From: Roseiarcus sp036488815
GTDB taxonomy: Bacteria > Pseudomonadota > Alphaproteobacteria > Rhizobiales > Beijerinckiaceae
NCBI GenBank assembly: GCA_036488815.1
Contig: DASXGX010000081.1
Coordinates: forward strand, 1-64,000
Length of the DNA: 64,000 nt
Direction of reading: 5' to 3'
This document shows positions 45,600 to 53,099 of the stretch, one piece after another. The position numbers were made by a program, and so were the translations under genes. Position 1 is the first letter of the stretch. Each line of letters begins with the position of its first letter. Under the pieces are notes generated by a model, which saw only the letters and a list, made by a program, of their open reading frames with translations, did no database searches and had not been told where the DNA came from.

Positions 45600-46339
45600 C
45601 CGCGCGGCGCTCCCCTCGGCCGGCCGCCGGACCGGTCTCGCTCCACCAGCAGATCCTGGCCGATATCGAATCGCGCATCCTCGCCGGCGAATGGCCGCCC
45701 GGCCATCGCATCCCCTTCGAGCACGAGCTGACGGCGAAATACGGCTGCTCGCGCATGACCGTCAGCAAGGCGCTGACGCAGCTCGCCGCCGCCGGGCTGA
45801 TCGAACGCCGCCGCAAGGCGGGCAGTTTCGTCACGCGGCCGCATTCGCAATCCGCCGTGCTCGAGATTCAGGACGTGCGCGCCGAAGTCGAGGCGCTCGG
45901 CCTGCCCTATCGTTACGAGATCCTCGCCCGCCGCACGCGGAGCCCGAACCGAGCCGACCGCGCCGCCTTCGAAGTCGGACCGGCAGACACGGTGCTCGAG
46001 CTGAGGTGCCGCCATGACGCGGCGCAACAGCCGTTTTGCCTCGAGGAACGGCTGATCAATCTCTCCGCCGCCCCGGATGCGGCCGAGGAATCCTTTGCCG
46101 AGGCCTCGCCTGGGGCATGGCTGGTCGAGCGCGTCCCCTGGACCAGCGCCGAGCATCGCATCAGCGCCGGCGCGACGCGCGGCGAGACGGCGCGCGCCCT
46201 GAAGATTGCGGAGGGCGTGCCGTGCCTCGTCATCGAGCGGCGCACCTGGAGCGGGGAGACGCCGGTGACCCAGGTTAGATTGACCTATCCCGGCGAGGCC
46301 CACGAACTCGTGGCGCGTTTCAAGCCGCGGAAAGGCTGA
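45596..46339 (+). CDS. hutC: histidine utilisation repressor HutC
   Basis: GntR-family regulator of 247 residues: N-terminal winged helix (RIPFEHELTAKYGCSRMTVS, about residues 37-56) and C-terminal UTRA ligand domain. Start is TTG 45596, overlapping the hutF stop (TTGA); the reading frame farther upstream is a shadow of hutF. It should bind the GTATAGAC sites at 34225 and 44176 and release them with urocanate, as known for HutC. Followed by a strong hairpin terminator. Confidence 0.92.
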   Translation: MTARRSPRPAAGPVSLHQQILADIESRILAGEWPPGHRIPFEHELTAKYGCSRMTVSKALTQLAAAGLIERRRKAGSFVTRPHSQSAVLEIQDVRAEVEALGLPYRYEILARRTRSPNRADRAAFEVGPADTVLELRCRHDAAQQPFCLEERLINLSAAPDAAEESFAEASPGAWLVERVPWTSAEHRISAGATRGETARALKIAEGVPCLVIERRTWSGETPVTQVRLTYPGEAHELVARFKPRKG

Positions 46340-46346
46340 CAAGGGT

Positions 46347-46386
46347 GAAAGGAAGGGACGGCTTGGTTGCGCCGTCCCTTCCTTTC
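46347..46386 (+). terminator. strong hairpin after hutC
   Basis: A 16-bp perfect stem (GAAAGGAAGGGACGGC pairing with GCCGTCCCTTCCTTTC) around an 8-nt loop, 8 bp after the hutC stop. No T-tract. It probably ends the hutF-hutC transcript. The following 46387-46542 contains no gene. Confidence 0.75.
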
Positions 46387-46542
46387 CGCGCGTCGAAACC
46401 CACAAGGCTCGAGGCGCGCAGGCGGCGCTCCCCACACAGCGCCGCCGTCCCGTTTGAATATGGCTCAGCGGCGGCCCGAAGTCTTTGCGCAGGATCAGAG
46501 ATCGTCCGGCCAGCCTGAGGTGGGCCGCGCTGCTATCGTTAC

Positions 46543-46555
46543 GTTATAATATAAC
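46543..46555. promoter_or_regulatory. Zur-like palindrome upstream of zinc alcohol dehydrogenase
   Basis: GTTATAATATAAC, a perfect 13-bp palindrome, in an AT-rich pocket (46530-46570) of a GC-rich genome, 227 bp before the dehydrogenase ATG. It matches GTTATnnTATAAC, the same pattern as the znuA/zur operator, at 11 of 13 bases. A possible -10 TATACT follows at 46563-46568, so the palindrome would lie in the -35/-10 spacer. In the 442-bp gap 46340-46781, apart from this and the terminator, no gene was found. Confidence 0.55.
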
Positions 46556-46781
46556 GCATTATTATACTACTCGCTGAAAGATCGTATTCCTTTCGCGAGT
46601 TCAACAATTCGCGATAAGCCCCTCAGAACACTCGGTTGGACCAACGGTTTATTTGACGCTTCCGGCTCGACGCTCCATAAGGCGCTTCGGTACGCGCGCT
46701 CTGTGGCGAATTGGCCCCGGCGCTGTCGACCCAATCAGCCACAACTGGTCGCGCCGTCTCCTCCACTCAAAGGAAGTGTTC

Positions 46782-47840
46782 ATGTTCGTATGCACCGGTT
46801 TTGCCGCTCAGAGCGCAAAGGAGCCGCTGGCGCCGTTTACTTTCAATCGCCGCGACGTCGGCGAGACAGACGTCCGAATCGACATCCTGTTCTGCGGCGT
46901 CTGCCACTCCGATATTCACTACGCGCGCAACGAATGGCGTTTCACCACTTATCCCGCCTGCCCGGGCCATGAGATCGTCGGCAAGGTCGCCGAGGTCGGC
47001 TCGAAGGTCAGGAAGTTCAAGGTCGGCGATACGGTCGGCGTCGGCTGCATGGTCGATTCGTGCCGGAAGTGCTCCGCCTGCCAGGCCGGCCTAGAGCAAT
47101 ATTGCGACGGCATGATTGGCACTTACGGCGCCGTCGAGCCGGTGATCGGCGGCCCGACGCATGGCGGCTACTCGAACGCCATCGTCGTCGACCAAGACTT
47201 CGTCCTGCGCATGCCCGAAGGGATGGACCTTTCCACCTCGGCCCCGCTGCTGTGCGCCGGAATCACGCTGTACTCGCCGCTGCGCCACTGGAAGGCCGGT
47301 CCCGGCAAAAAGGTCGGCATCGTCGGCCTCGGTGGTCTCGGCCATATGGGCGTGAAGATCGCCAACGCGATGGGCGCTCATACGGTGCTGTTCACCACCT
47401 CGCCCTCCAAGGTCGCCGACGCCAAGCGGCTCGGCGCGAAGGAGGTCGTGCTGTCGAATAACGCCGAGGACATGGCCAAGCACGCCAGCAGCTTCGACCT
47501 CATCATCGACACCGTCGCCGCCACGCACGATCTGGCGCCCCTGTTCGCCCTGCTCAAGCAGGACACGACCCTGGTGCAGGTGGGCGTTCCCGAGCACCCG
47601 CTTGAAGTCGCGATGTTCTCCCTGGTCCCCAAGCGCCGCGCCTTCGCCGGGTCAATGATCGGCGGCATCGCCGAGACCCAGGAAATGCTCGATTTCTGCG
47701 CCAAACATAAGATCACGGCGGATGTCGAGATCATCCCGATCCAGAAGATCAACGAAGCTTACGAGCGGATGCTCAAGAGCGACGTGAAGTATCGCTTCAC
47801 GATCGACATGGCCTCGCTCAAATCCGCTTCCGCAGCGTAA
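46782..47840 (+). CDS. zinc-dependent NAD(P) alcohol dehydrogenase (YahK/CAD type)
   Basis: 352 residues, medium-chain dehydrogenase. Catalytic zinc site CGVCHSDIHYARNEW (about residues 35-49) with GHEIVGK; structural zinc site with four Cys, CRKCSACQAGLEQYC (about 93-107); Rossmann GIVGLGGLGHMGVK (about 177-190). It reduces or oxidises a range of aldehydes/alcohols with NADP(H) in this subfamily (YahK, cinnamyl-type). AAAGGAAG precedes the ATG at 46782. A Zur-like box lies upstream, and a Rho-independent terminator follows. Confidence 0.93.
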   Translation: MFVCTGFAAQSAKEPLAPFTFNRRDVGETDVRIDILFCGVCHSDIHYARNEWRFTTYPACPGHEIVGKVAEVGSKVRKFKVGDTVGVGCMVDSCRKCSACQAGLEQYCDGMIGTYGAVEPVIGGPTHGGYSNAIVVDQDFVLRMPEGMDLSTSAPLLCAGITLYSPLRHWKAGPGKKVGIVGLGGLGHMGVKIANAMGAHTVLFTTSPSKVADAKRLGAKEVVLSNNAEDMAKHASSFDLIIDTVAATHDLAPLFALLKQDTTLVQVGVPEHPLEVAMFSLVPKRRAFAGSMIGGIAETQEMLDFCAKHKITADVEIIPIQKINEAYERMLKSDVKYRFTIDMASLKSASAA

Positions 47841-47862
47841 GTCTAAACCTACTCCAATCTCA

Positions 47863-47904
47863 GCGTGTGGAATGCGCCTCGGCGCCTCCACACGCTTTTT
47901 TTTT
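47863..47904 (+). terminator. Rho-independent terminator after alcohol dehydrogenase
   Basis: Stem GCGTGTGGA (47863-47871) pairs with TCCACACGC (47887-47895), followed directly by nine T (47896-47904). The loop can form an extra small hairpin. Textbook intrinsic terminator. Confidence 0.92.
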
Positions 47905-47988
47905 GCGACACCACGAAGTGTTCGCGAGGGAACCAAATGGTCCCGATTTCGTTGTAGGGGCGTCGACCAATCGATTTTGGAGTGACGA

Positions 47989-48630
47989 ATGATTGCCAAA
48001 TCTCGTCCGCAAGACGGGATGCGTTCCCAACGCGCCAGCTTGGCCACAATTTCAGGCCACGCGGAACCTGATTATGGACAGGCGCCGACGCCGGATCGGA
48101 ACGACGCGCCGCACGTGATCGTCGTCGTGTTGGTCGCAAAAGCGAACCGAACGCAGCGCGTCGCCCAGATCTATCGCCTCGCCAGCCCGGGCGCCCCGTC
48201 TCTCGCTTGGGACGCCGCCATGGCGGCCGAAACCACTCCTCCCCTTTCCCAAGACATTCTCGCCCGTCTCGTCCGGGCGCTCGAGGCGCCGGTGACGTCG
48301 ACTTGGCAAGATGAGGAGCTCCATCCGACGCAGGAGCCGAGGGCGAAATTTCCGGCCCTCACCCCGCGCGAGCAGGAGGTATTGCAACTCGTGCTCGATG
48401 GGCTCCAGAACAAGAATATCGCCAACGAACTGCGGATCAGCATGCGGACGGTCGAAAATCACCGCGCGTCCATCATGAGGAAGACCGGGTCCAAGTCGCT
48501 GCCCGCGCTGGTGAAACTGGCAATCGCCGCCGGCGCCGTAGGGGCGTCGCGGGCGCCCGACCCTTCGCGCGCCGACGTCGGCCCGTTGATCCGTCAGACG
48601 CGCGATCGCAGGGACTTCGTGAGCGTTTAG
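47989..48630 (+). CDS. LuxR-type (FixJ/NarL) HTH regulator without receiver domain
   Basis: 213 residues. The C-terminal DNA-binding domain is clear (FPALTPREQEVLQLVLDGLQ, about residues 123-142, and NELRISMRTVENHRASIMRK, about 146-165). The N-terminal 120 residues show no receiver, PAS or autoinducer domain I recognise, so what it senses is unknown. It lies 374 bp ahead of the hopanoid module in the same direction and could regulate it. That is inference. Confidence 0.82.
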   Translation: MIAKSRPQDGMRSQRASLATISGHAEPDYGQAPTPDRNDAPHVIVVVLVAKANRTQRVAQIYRLASPGAPSLAWDAAMAAETTPPLSQDILARLVRALEAPVTSTWQDEELHPTQEPRAKFPALTPREQEVLQLVLDGLQNKNIANELRISMRTVENHRASIMRKTGSKSLPALVKLAIAAGAVGASRAPDPSRADVGPLIRQTRDRRDFVSV

Positions 48631-49003
48631 CCGACCCTAGATTGCCCATGTTCCCGTGGTGACAACGACGTTGGGCGTCGTCACGGCATGGCGCGCCAAC
48701 CCCTTCTACGCATCGTTGGGCCCTGCACATCGCCTTGAGCGTTGTGCGTTTTGTCTGAACCATCCCTGTCATTGCGATCGGAGCGCCGACGATGCGAGTG
48801 GAGGAATCGACGGCTTCGGAGCTGACGCTCCCGGCACTGAACCATTCAACGAAATCTAGGTGTTTTCCGAGCCTTTTCGCACCGGGCTCCGGATCTTACG
48901 TTTTTTCGACGCGGTGAGCAAACGCGATGACGCGCGCGCCGGCGTTCTGGCGCGTGAGATTGGGGGCGCCTTCCAAAGCGCGCCCGGGGCCAACGGAGGC
49001 GAC
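48631..49003 (+). other. gap before the DXS-IspH fusion
   Basis: No confident gene. The fusion gene frame is open from GTG 48860, which would add 48 residues with no similarity to DXS; ATG 49004 is preferred. A 67-residue frame 48656-48859 contains a CAFCLNHPCHC cysteine cluster but lacks a ribosome site and may be chance. The promoter of the hopanoid operon should lie here; I could not place it. Confidence 0.4.
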
Positions 49004-51862
49004 ATGCTGGACCTCATAAGCAACGTCCAAGACCTGAGGACTCTCAGCATCGGCGATCTGAGGCGTATCGCGGACGAGCTCAGATCGGAGACGATCGACG
49101 CGGTCGCCGTAACGGGCGGGCACCTCGGCGCCGGTCTCGGAGTCGTGGAATTGACCGTAGCGCTGCACGCCGTGTTCGACACGCCGAGCGACCGCCTGAT
49201 CTGGGACGTCGGCCATCAAGCCTATCCGCACAAGATCCTGACCGGCCGGCGCGACCGCATTCGCACGTTGAGGATGGGCGGCGGCCTTTCGGGTTTCACC
49301 AAGCGCGCCGAGAGCGAATACGATCCGTTCGGCGCGGCACACGCGGCGACGTCGATTTCGGCCGCGCTCGGCATGGCCGTCGCGCGCGACCTGCGCAAGC
49401 AGAACCACAACGTGGTCGCCGTCATCGGCGACGGATCGATGTCCGCTGGCATGGCCTACGAGGCTATCAACAATGCGGGGGCGTCGAATAGCCGACTGAT
49501 CGTCATCCTCAACGACAACGCCATGTCGATCGCTCCGCCCGTCGGAGCGCTGTCGACCCATCTATCGGAACTGGTCGCGGCCGCCGGCCTGTCCTCGCTG
49601 CGGGGCGCTGGCCAGCCGCCCGTCGACAGCGCCACGAAGGCGCGGGGCGCCGAAAGAACCCTCTTTGAAAACCTCGGCTGCCGCTACGTCGGCCCTATCG
49701 ACGGTCACGATCTCGACCAGCTCGTGCCGGTGCTGCAAAGCGTCCGCGACGCCGATGCCGGGCCTATCCTCGTTCATGTAATCACCCAGAAGGGCAAGGG
49801 CTATGCGCCGGCGGAAGCCGCGTCCGATTGCTGTCACGCGGTGACGCCGTTCGACGTCGCGACCGGCGCTCAATCCAAGTCGAAATCAACCGCCCCCTCC
49901 TACACGAAAGTCTTCGCGCAAAGCCTCGTCAAGGAAGCCGCCAAGGACGAGCGCATCGTCGCGGTCACCGCCGCCATGCCCTCGGGAACGGGCCTCGACA
50001 TCTTCGCCAAGGCCTTCCCCAGGCGGACCTTCGACGTCGGCATCGCCGAGCAGCACGCCGTAACCTTCGCTGCCGGTTTGGCGGCTGAAGGCATGAAGCC
50101 GTTCTGCGCGATCTACTCCACTTTTCTGCAGCGCGCCTACGATCAGGTCGTTCACGACGTCGCGCTGCAATCGTTGCCGGTGCGCTTCGCGATCGATCGT
50201 GCGGGCTTCGTCGGCGCCGACGGCCCGACCCATGCGGGCTCGTTCGATCTCGCTTATCTCTGCTGCCTGCCAGGCCTCGTCGTGATGGCGGCGGCCGACG
50301 AGGTGGAGCTCGTCCATATGATCGCGACGGCCGCCGCGATCGACGACCGTCCCTCCGCGGTCCGCTACCCCCGCGGCGACGGCGCCGGAACGCCACTGCC
50401 GGAGGTTGGGATTCCCCTCGAGATCGGCAAAGGCCGCATCGTGCGCCGCGGCGACACGGTCGCACTCCTGTCGCTCGGCGCCCGGCTCAGGGAATGCGTG
50501 AAGGCCGCGGAGGAATTGGAACAGGCCGGCGTTTCCGTCACCGTCGCCGACGCGCGTTTCGCCAAGCCGCTCGATGCCGAACTCGTTTTGCGGCTCGCCC
50601 GCGATCACGAAGCCCTCATCACAGTCGAAGAAGGCTCGATTGGCGGCTTTGGATCGCAGGTCCTTCAGCTTCTCGCCGAGAACGGACGGCTCGACCACGG
50701 CCTCAAGGTCCGATCGATGGTCTTTCCCGACGTCTTCCTCGATCAGGATCGGCCGGAGGCGATGTATGCGAAGGCGGGGCTCGACGCGGCCGGCATCGTC
50801 GCCAAGACCATGGAAGCGCTCGGCGGCAACCGGCGAAGGCTCGGCGTCCGCCAGGCTTCGCCGCCTGCGCGGCGCGTTGCGCCATTGAAGGTCGTGCTCG
50901 CGCAGCCGCGAGGGTTCTGCGCCGGAGTGGTGCGCGCGATCGACATCGTCGAGCGGGCGCTGAAGAAATACAACGGGCCCGTCTACGTCCGGCACGAGAT
51001 CGTGCACAACAAGCACGTCGTCGACGGGCTGAAGGCGAAAGGCGCCCGCTTCGTCGAGAGCCTCGCCGAGATCCCCCCGAACGCCGTCACCATTTTCAGC
51101 GCGCACGGCGTCGCCAAGGCCGTCGAACGCGAGGCGGCCGCACGCAATCTCGTCGTCCACGATGCGACATGCCCACTTGTCGCCAAGGTCCATAAGCAGA
51201 CTGCCCGCTATGTCGCCCAGGGCCGTCGGCTGATCCTCATTGGTCACGCCGGACATCCGGAGGTCGAGGGGACGATGGGCCAGGTTTCGTCGCCCGTCAT
51301 TCTGGTCCAGACGAAACGGGACGTCGAAAACCTCGATCTCCCCGCGCACACGCCGATCGCCTACGTGACGCAAACGACGCTCAGCGTCGACGACACCAAA
51401 GACGTCATCCTTGCGCTGCATCGGCGGTTTCGCGACGTGGTGGGGCCTGACGTAAGCGACATTTGCTATGCGACCCAGAACCGGCAGACGGCTGTGCGCG
51501 ACCTCTGCGCCGAAGTCGACTTGATGTTGGTGGTCGGCGCCAAGAACAGTTCGAACTCCAATCGGCTTCGCGAGATCAGCCAAGAGACGGGCGTGCCGAG
51601 CCATCTGATCGCCGACAGCCGCGAATTGCGGAGCGAATGGTTCGTCGGCGTCGGCGCGGTCGGGGTCACGGCCGGCGCTTCCGCACCCGAAGTGCTGGTG
51701 GAGGATGTCGTCAGTTGGTTGCGGCGTTTGGGGCCGATCGAGCTTTCGACGCTGAGCGGCCCGGACGAGACGATCGAATTCCGCTTGCCCGCGGACTTGG
51801 AGGGCGTCTCGCCGAGCCCTCCGCTCAAGGCCGCCTTGGCGCGGACGTCAGGTCAGGAATAA
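49004..51862 (+). CDS. fused DXS (1-deoxy-D-xylulose-5-phosphate synthase) and IspH (HMBPP reductase)
   Basis: 952-residue bifunctional protein. DXS part (about residues 1-605) makes DXP from pyruvate and glyceraldehyde-3-phosphate with thiamine diphosphate: TGGHLGAGLG, GDGSMSAGMAYEAINNAG (cofactor site), VGIAEQHAVTFAAGLAAEG with catalytic Glu, and GADGPTHAG. A 20-25 residue linker (Arg/Pro/Ala) follows. IspH part (about 628-952) reduces HMBPP to IPP/DMAPP: the three [4Fe-4S] cysteines are in PRGFCAGVVRA, HDATCPLVAKV and SDICYATQNRQ, with His/Glu in GHAGHPEVEGTMGQ and HEIVHNKHV. All key residues are present in both halves. ATG 49004 has GGAGG 6 nt upstream; GTG 48860 would add 48 unrelated residues. 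hpnH follows after 3 bp. Confidence 0.93.
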   Translation: MLDLISNVQDLRTLSIGDLRRIADELRSETIDAVAVTGGHLGAGLGVVELTVALHAVFDTPSDRLIWDVGHQAYPHKILTGRRDRIRTLRMGGGLSGFTKRAESEYDPFGAAHAATSISAALGMAVARDLRKQNHNVVAVIGDGSMSAGMAYEAINNAGASNSRLIVILNDNAMSIAPPVGALSTHLSELVAAAGLSSLRGAGQPPVDSATKARGAERTLFENLGCRYVGPIDGHDLDQLVPVLQSVRDADAGPILVHVITQKGKGYAPAEAASDCCHAVTPFDVATGAQSKSKSTAPSYTKVFAQSLVKEAAKDERIVAVTAAMPSGTGLDIFAKAFPRRTFDVGIAEQHAVTFAAGLAAEGMKPFCAIYSTFLQRAYDQVVHDVALQSLPVRFAIDRAGFVGADGPTHAGSFDLAYLCCLPGLVVMAAADEVELVHMIATAAAIDDRPSAVRYPRGDGAGTPLPEVGIPLEIGKGRIVRRGDTVALLSLGARLRECVKAAEELEQAGVSVTVADARFAKPLDAELVLRLARDHEALITVEEGSIGGFGSQVLQLLAENGRLDHGLKVRSMVFPDVFLDQDRPEAMYAKAGLDAAGIVAKTMEALGGNRRRLGVRQASPPARRVAPLKVVLAQPRGFCAGVVRAIDIVERALKKYNGPVYVRHEIVHNKHVVDGLKAKGARFVESLAEIPPNAVTIFSAHGVAKAVEREAAARNLVVHDATCPLVAKVHKQTARYVAQGRRLILIGHAGHPEVEGTMGQVSSPVILVQTKRDVENLDLPAHTPIAYVTQTTLSVDDTKDVILALHRRFRDVVGPDVSDICYATQNRQTAVRDLCAEVDLMLVVGAKNSSNSNRLREISQETGVPSHLIADSRELRSEWFVGVGAVGVTAGASAPEVLVEDVVSWLRRLGPIELSTLSGPDETIEFRLPADLEGVSPSPPLKAALARTSGQE

Positions 51863-51865
51863 GCA

Positions 51866-53026
51866 ATGCAAATTCCCTTCTTCCGAGAGGCGAAGATCGC
51901 CGCCTACATTTTGCGACAGCGGCTTGCCGGGCGCGAGCGCTATCCGCTGGTGTTGATGCTGGAGCCGCTGTTCCGTTGCAATCTCGCCTGCACCGGCTGC
52001 GGCAAGATCGACTATCCCGACCCCATTCTCAACCAGCGCCTCTCCGTCGAGCAGTGCCTTCAGGCCGTCGACGAATGCGGCGCGCCGGTGGTCGCCATCC
52101 CTGGCGGCGAACCGTTGATCCATAAAGACATCGGCGAAATCGTCGCCGGCATCGTCGCGCGCAAGAAGTTCGTCTCCCTCTGCACCAACGCGATGCTGCT
52201 CGAGAAGAAACTACACCTTTTCAAGCCTTCGCCCTATTTGTTCCTTACTGTGCATCTAGACGGCCTGAAGGCGCGACACGACCAGTCCGTGTCGCAGGAC
52301 GGCGTCTACGACATTGCTGTTTCGGCAATAAAGGCCGCAAAAAAGGCTGGCTTCGCGGTCAACGTGAACGCGACGATCTTCGAAGGGCACGCGGCCGAGG
52401 AAATTGCGGCGTTCCTGGACCAGGCGCGGGAGCTCGACGTGGGCGTCTCGATCTCGCCGGGCTATGCCTATGAGCGCGCGCCGGATCAGGAGCACTTTCT
52501 CAATCGTCGCAGGACGAAGGAGCTTTTCCGTCGTGTCTTCGCGCTCGGCAAGGGCAGGAAATGGCGGCTGCAGCATTCCCCTCTGTTTCTCGACTTCCTC
52601 GCCGGCAACCAGGACTACCGCTGCACACCGTGGGGCATGCCGACGCGCAACGTCTTCGGCTGGCAAAAGCCCTGTTATCTCCTGGGCGAAGGCTACGCCT
52701 CCTCGTTCAAGGAGCTGATGGAGACGACCGATTGGGACGATTACGGCACCGGCCGGTACGAGAAGTGCGCCGATTGCATGGCGCACTGCGGATACGAACC
52801 GACGGCGGCGCACGCCGCGATCAGCCATCCGTTGTCCGCGGCTTGGATCGCGATGCGCGGCGTACGGACCGAGGGCCCCATGGCGCCGGAGGCGCCGCTC
52901 GCGGCACAACGGCCCGCGGAATACCTGCACTCGCGCCATGTCGAGACGATGATGACGAGCATCGGGCAGAAGCGGGCGGTCGCCGCCGGTTCAGCTTCGC
53001 ACGCGCCGAAGACAAGCGCCCATTGA
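51866..53026 (+). CDS. hpnH: hopanoid biosynthesis radical SAM protein HpnH
   Basis: 386 residues. Radical SAM enzyme that adds the 5'-deoxyadenosyl group to diploptene, giving adenosylhopane, the first committed step to C35 hopanoids. The cluster motif CNLACTGC is at about residues 40-47, and the C-terminal SPASM-like region contains further cysteines (CADCMAHCGYEPTAA, about 301-315). Starts 3 bp after the DXS-IspH stop, indicating one operon that couples isoprenoid precursor supply with hopanoid side-chain extension. Confidence 0.96.
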   Translation: MQIPFFREAKIAAYILRQRLAGRERYPLVLMLEPLFRCNLACTGCGKIDYPDPILNQRLSVEQCLQAVDECGAPVVAIPGGEPLIHKDIGEIVAGIVARKKFVSLCTNAMLLEKKLHLFKPSPYLFLTVHLDGLKARHDQSVSQDGVYDIAVSAIKAAKKAGFAVNVNATIFEGHAAEEIAAFLDQARELDVGVSISPGYAYERAPDQEHFLNRRRTKELFRRVFALGKGRKWRLQHSPLFLDFLAGNQDYRCTPWGMPTRNVFGWQKPCYLLGEGYASSFKELMETTDWDDYGTGRYEKCADCMAHCGYEPTAAHAAISHPLSAAWIAMRGVRTEGPMAPEAPLAAQRPAEYLHSRHVETMMTSIGQKRAVAAGSASHAPKTSAH

Positions 53027-53099
53027 TCGGCGCCGCGATTTTCGTACGCCGCGTGTTTCCCGCGAGACGCTCTGCCGGCCCCAGGAGGCGCGCTTCATC

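Noticed and set aside
46367..46549. 60-residue ORF between hutC and the alcohol dehydrogenase
   Set aside because: Overlaps the hutC terminator hairpin, has no ribosome site and no domain, and ends in the AT-rich operator pocket.
48860..49003. 48-residue N-terminal extension of the DXS-IspH protein from GTG
   Set aside because: No similarity to DXS N-termini and no ribosome site, whereas ATG 49004 has GGAGG and the family start.
49886..51604. 572-residue reverse open frame
   Set aside because: Antisense of the DXS-IspH fusion, which has complete family motifs; the reverse product has none.
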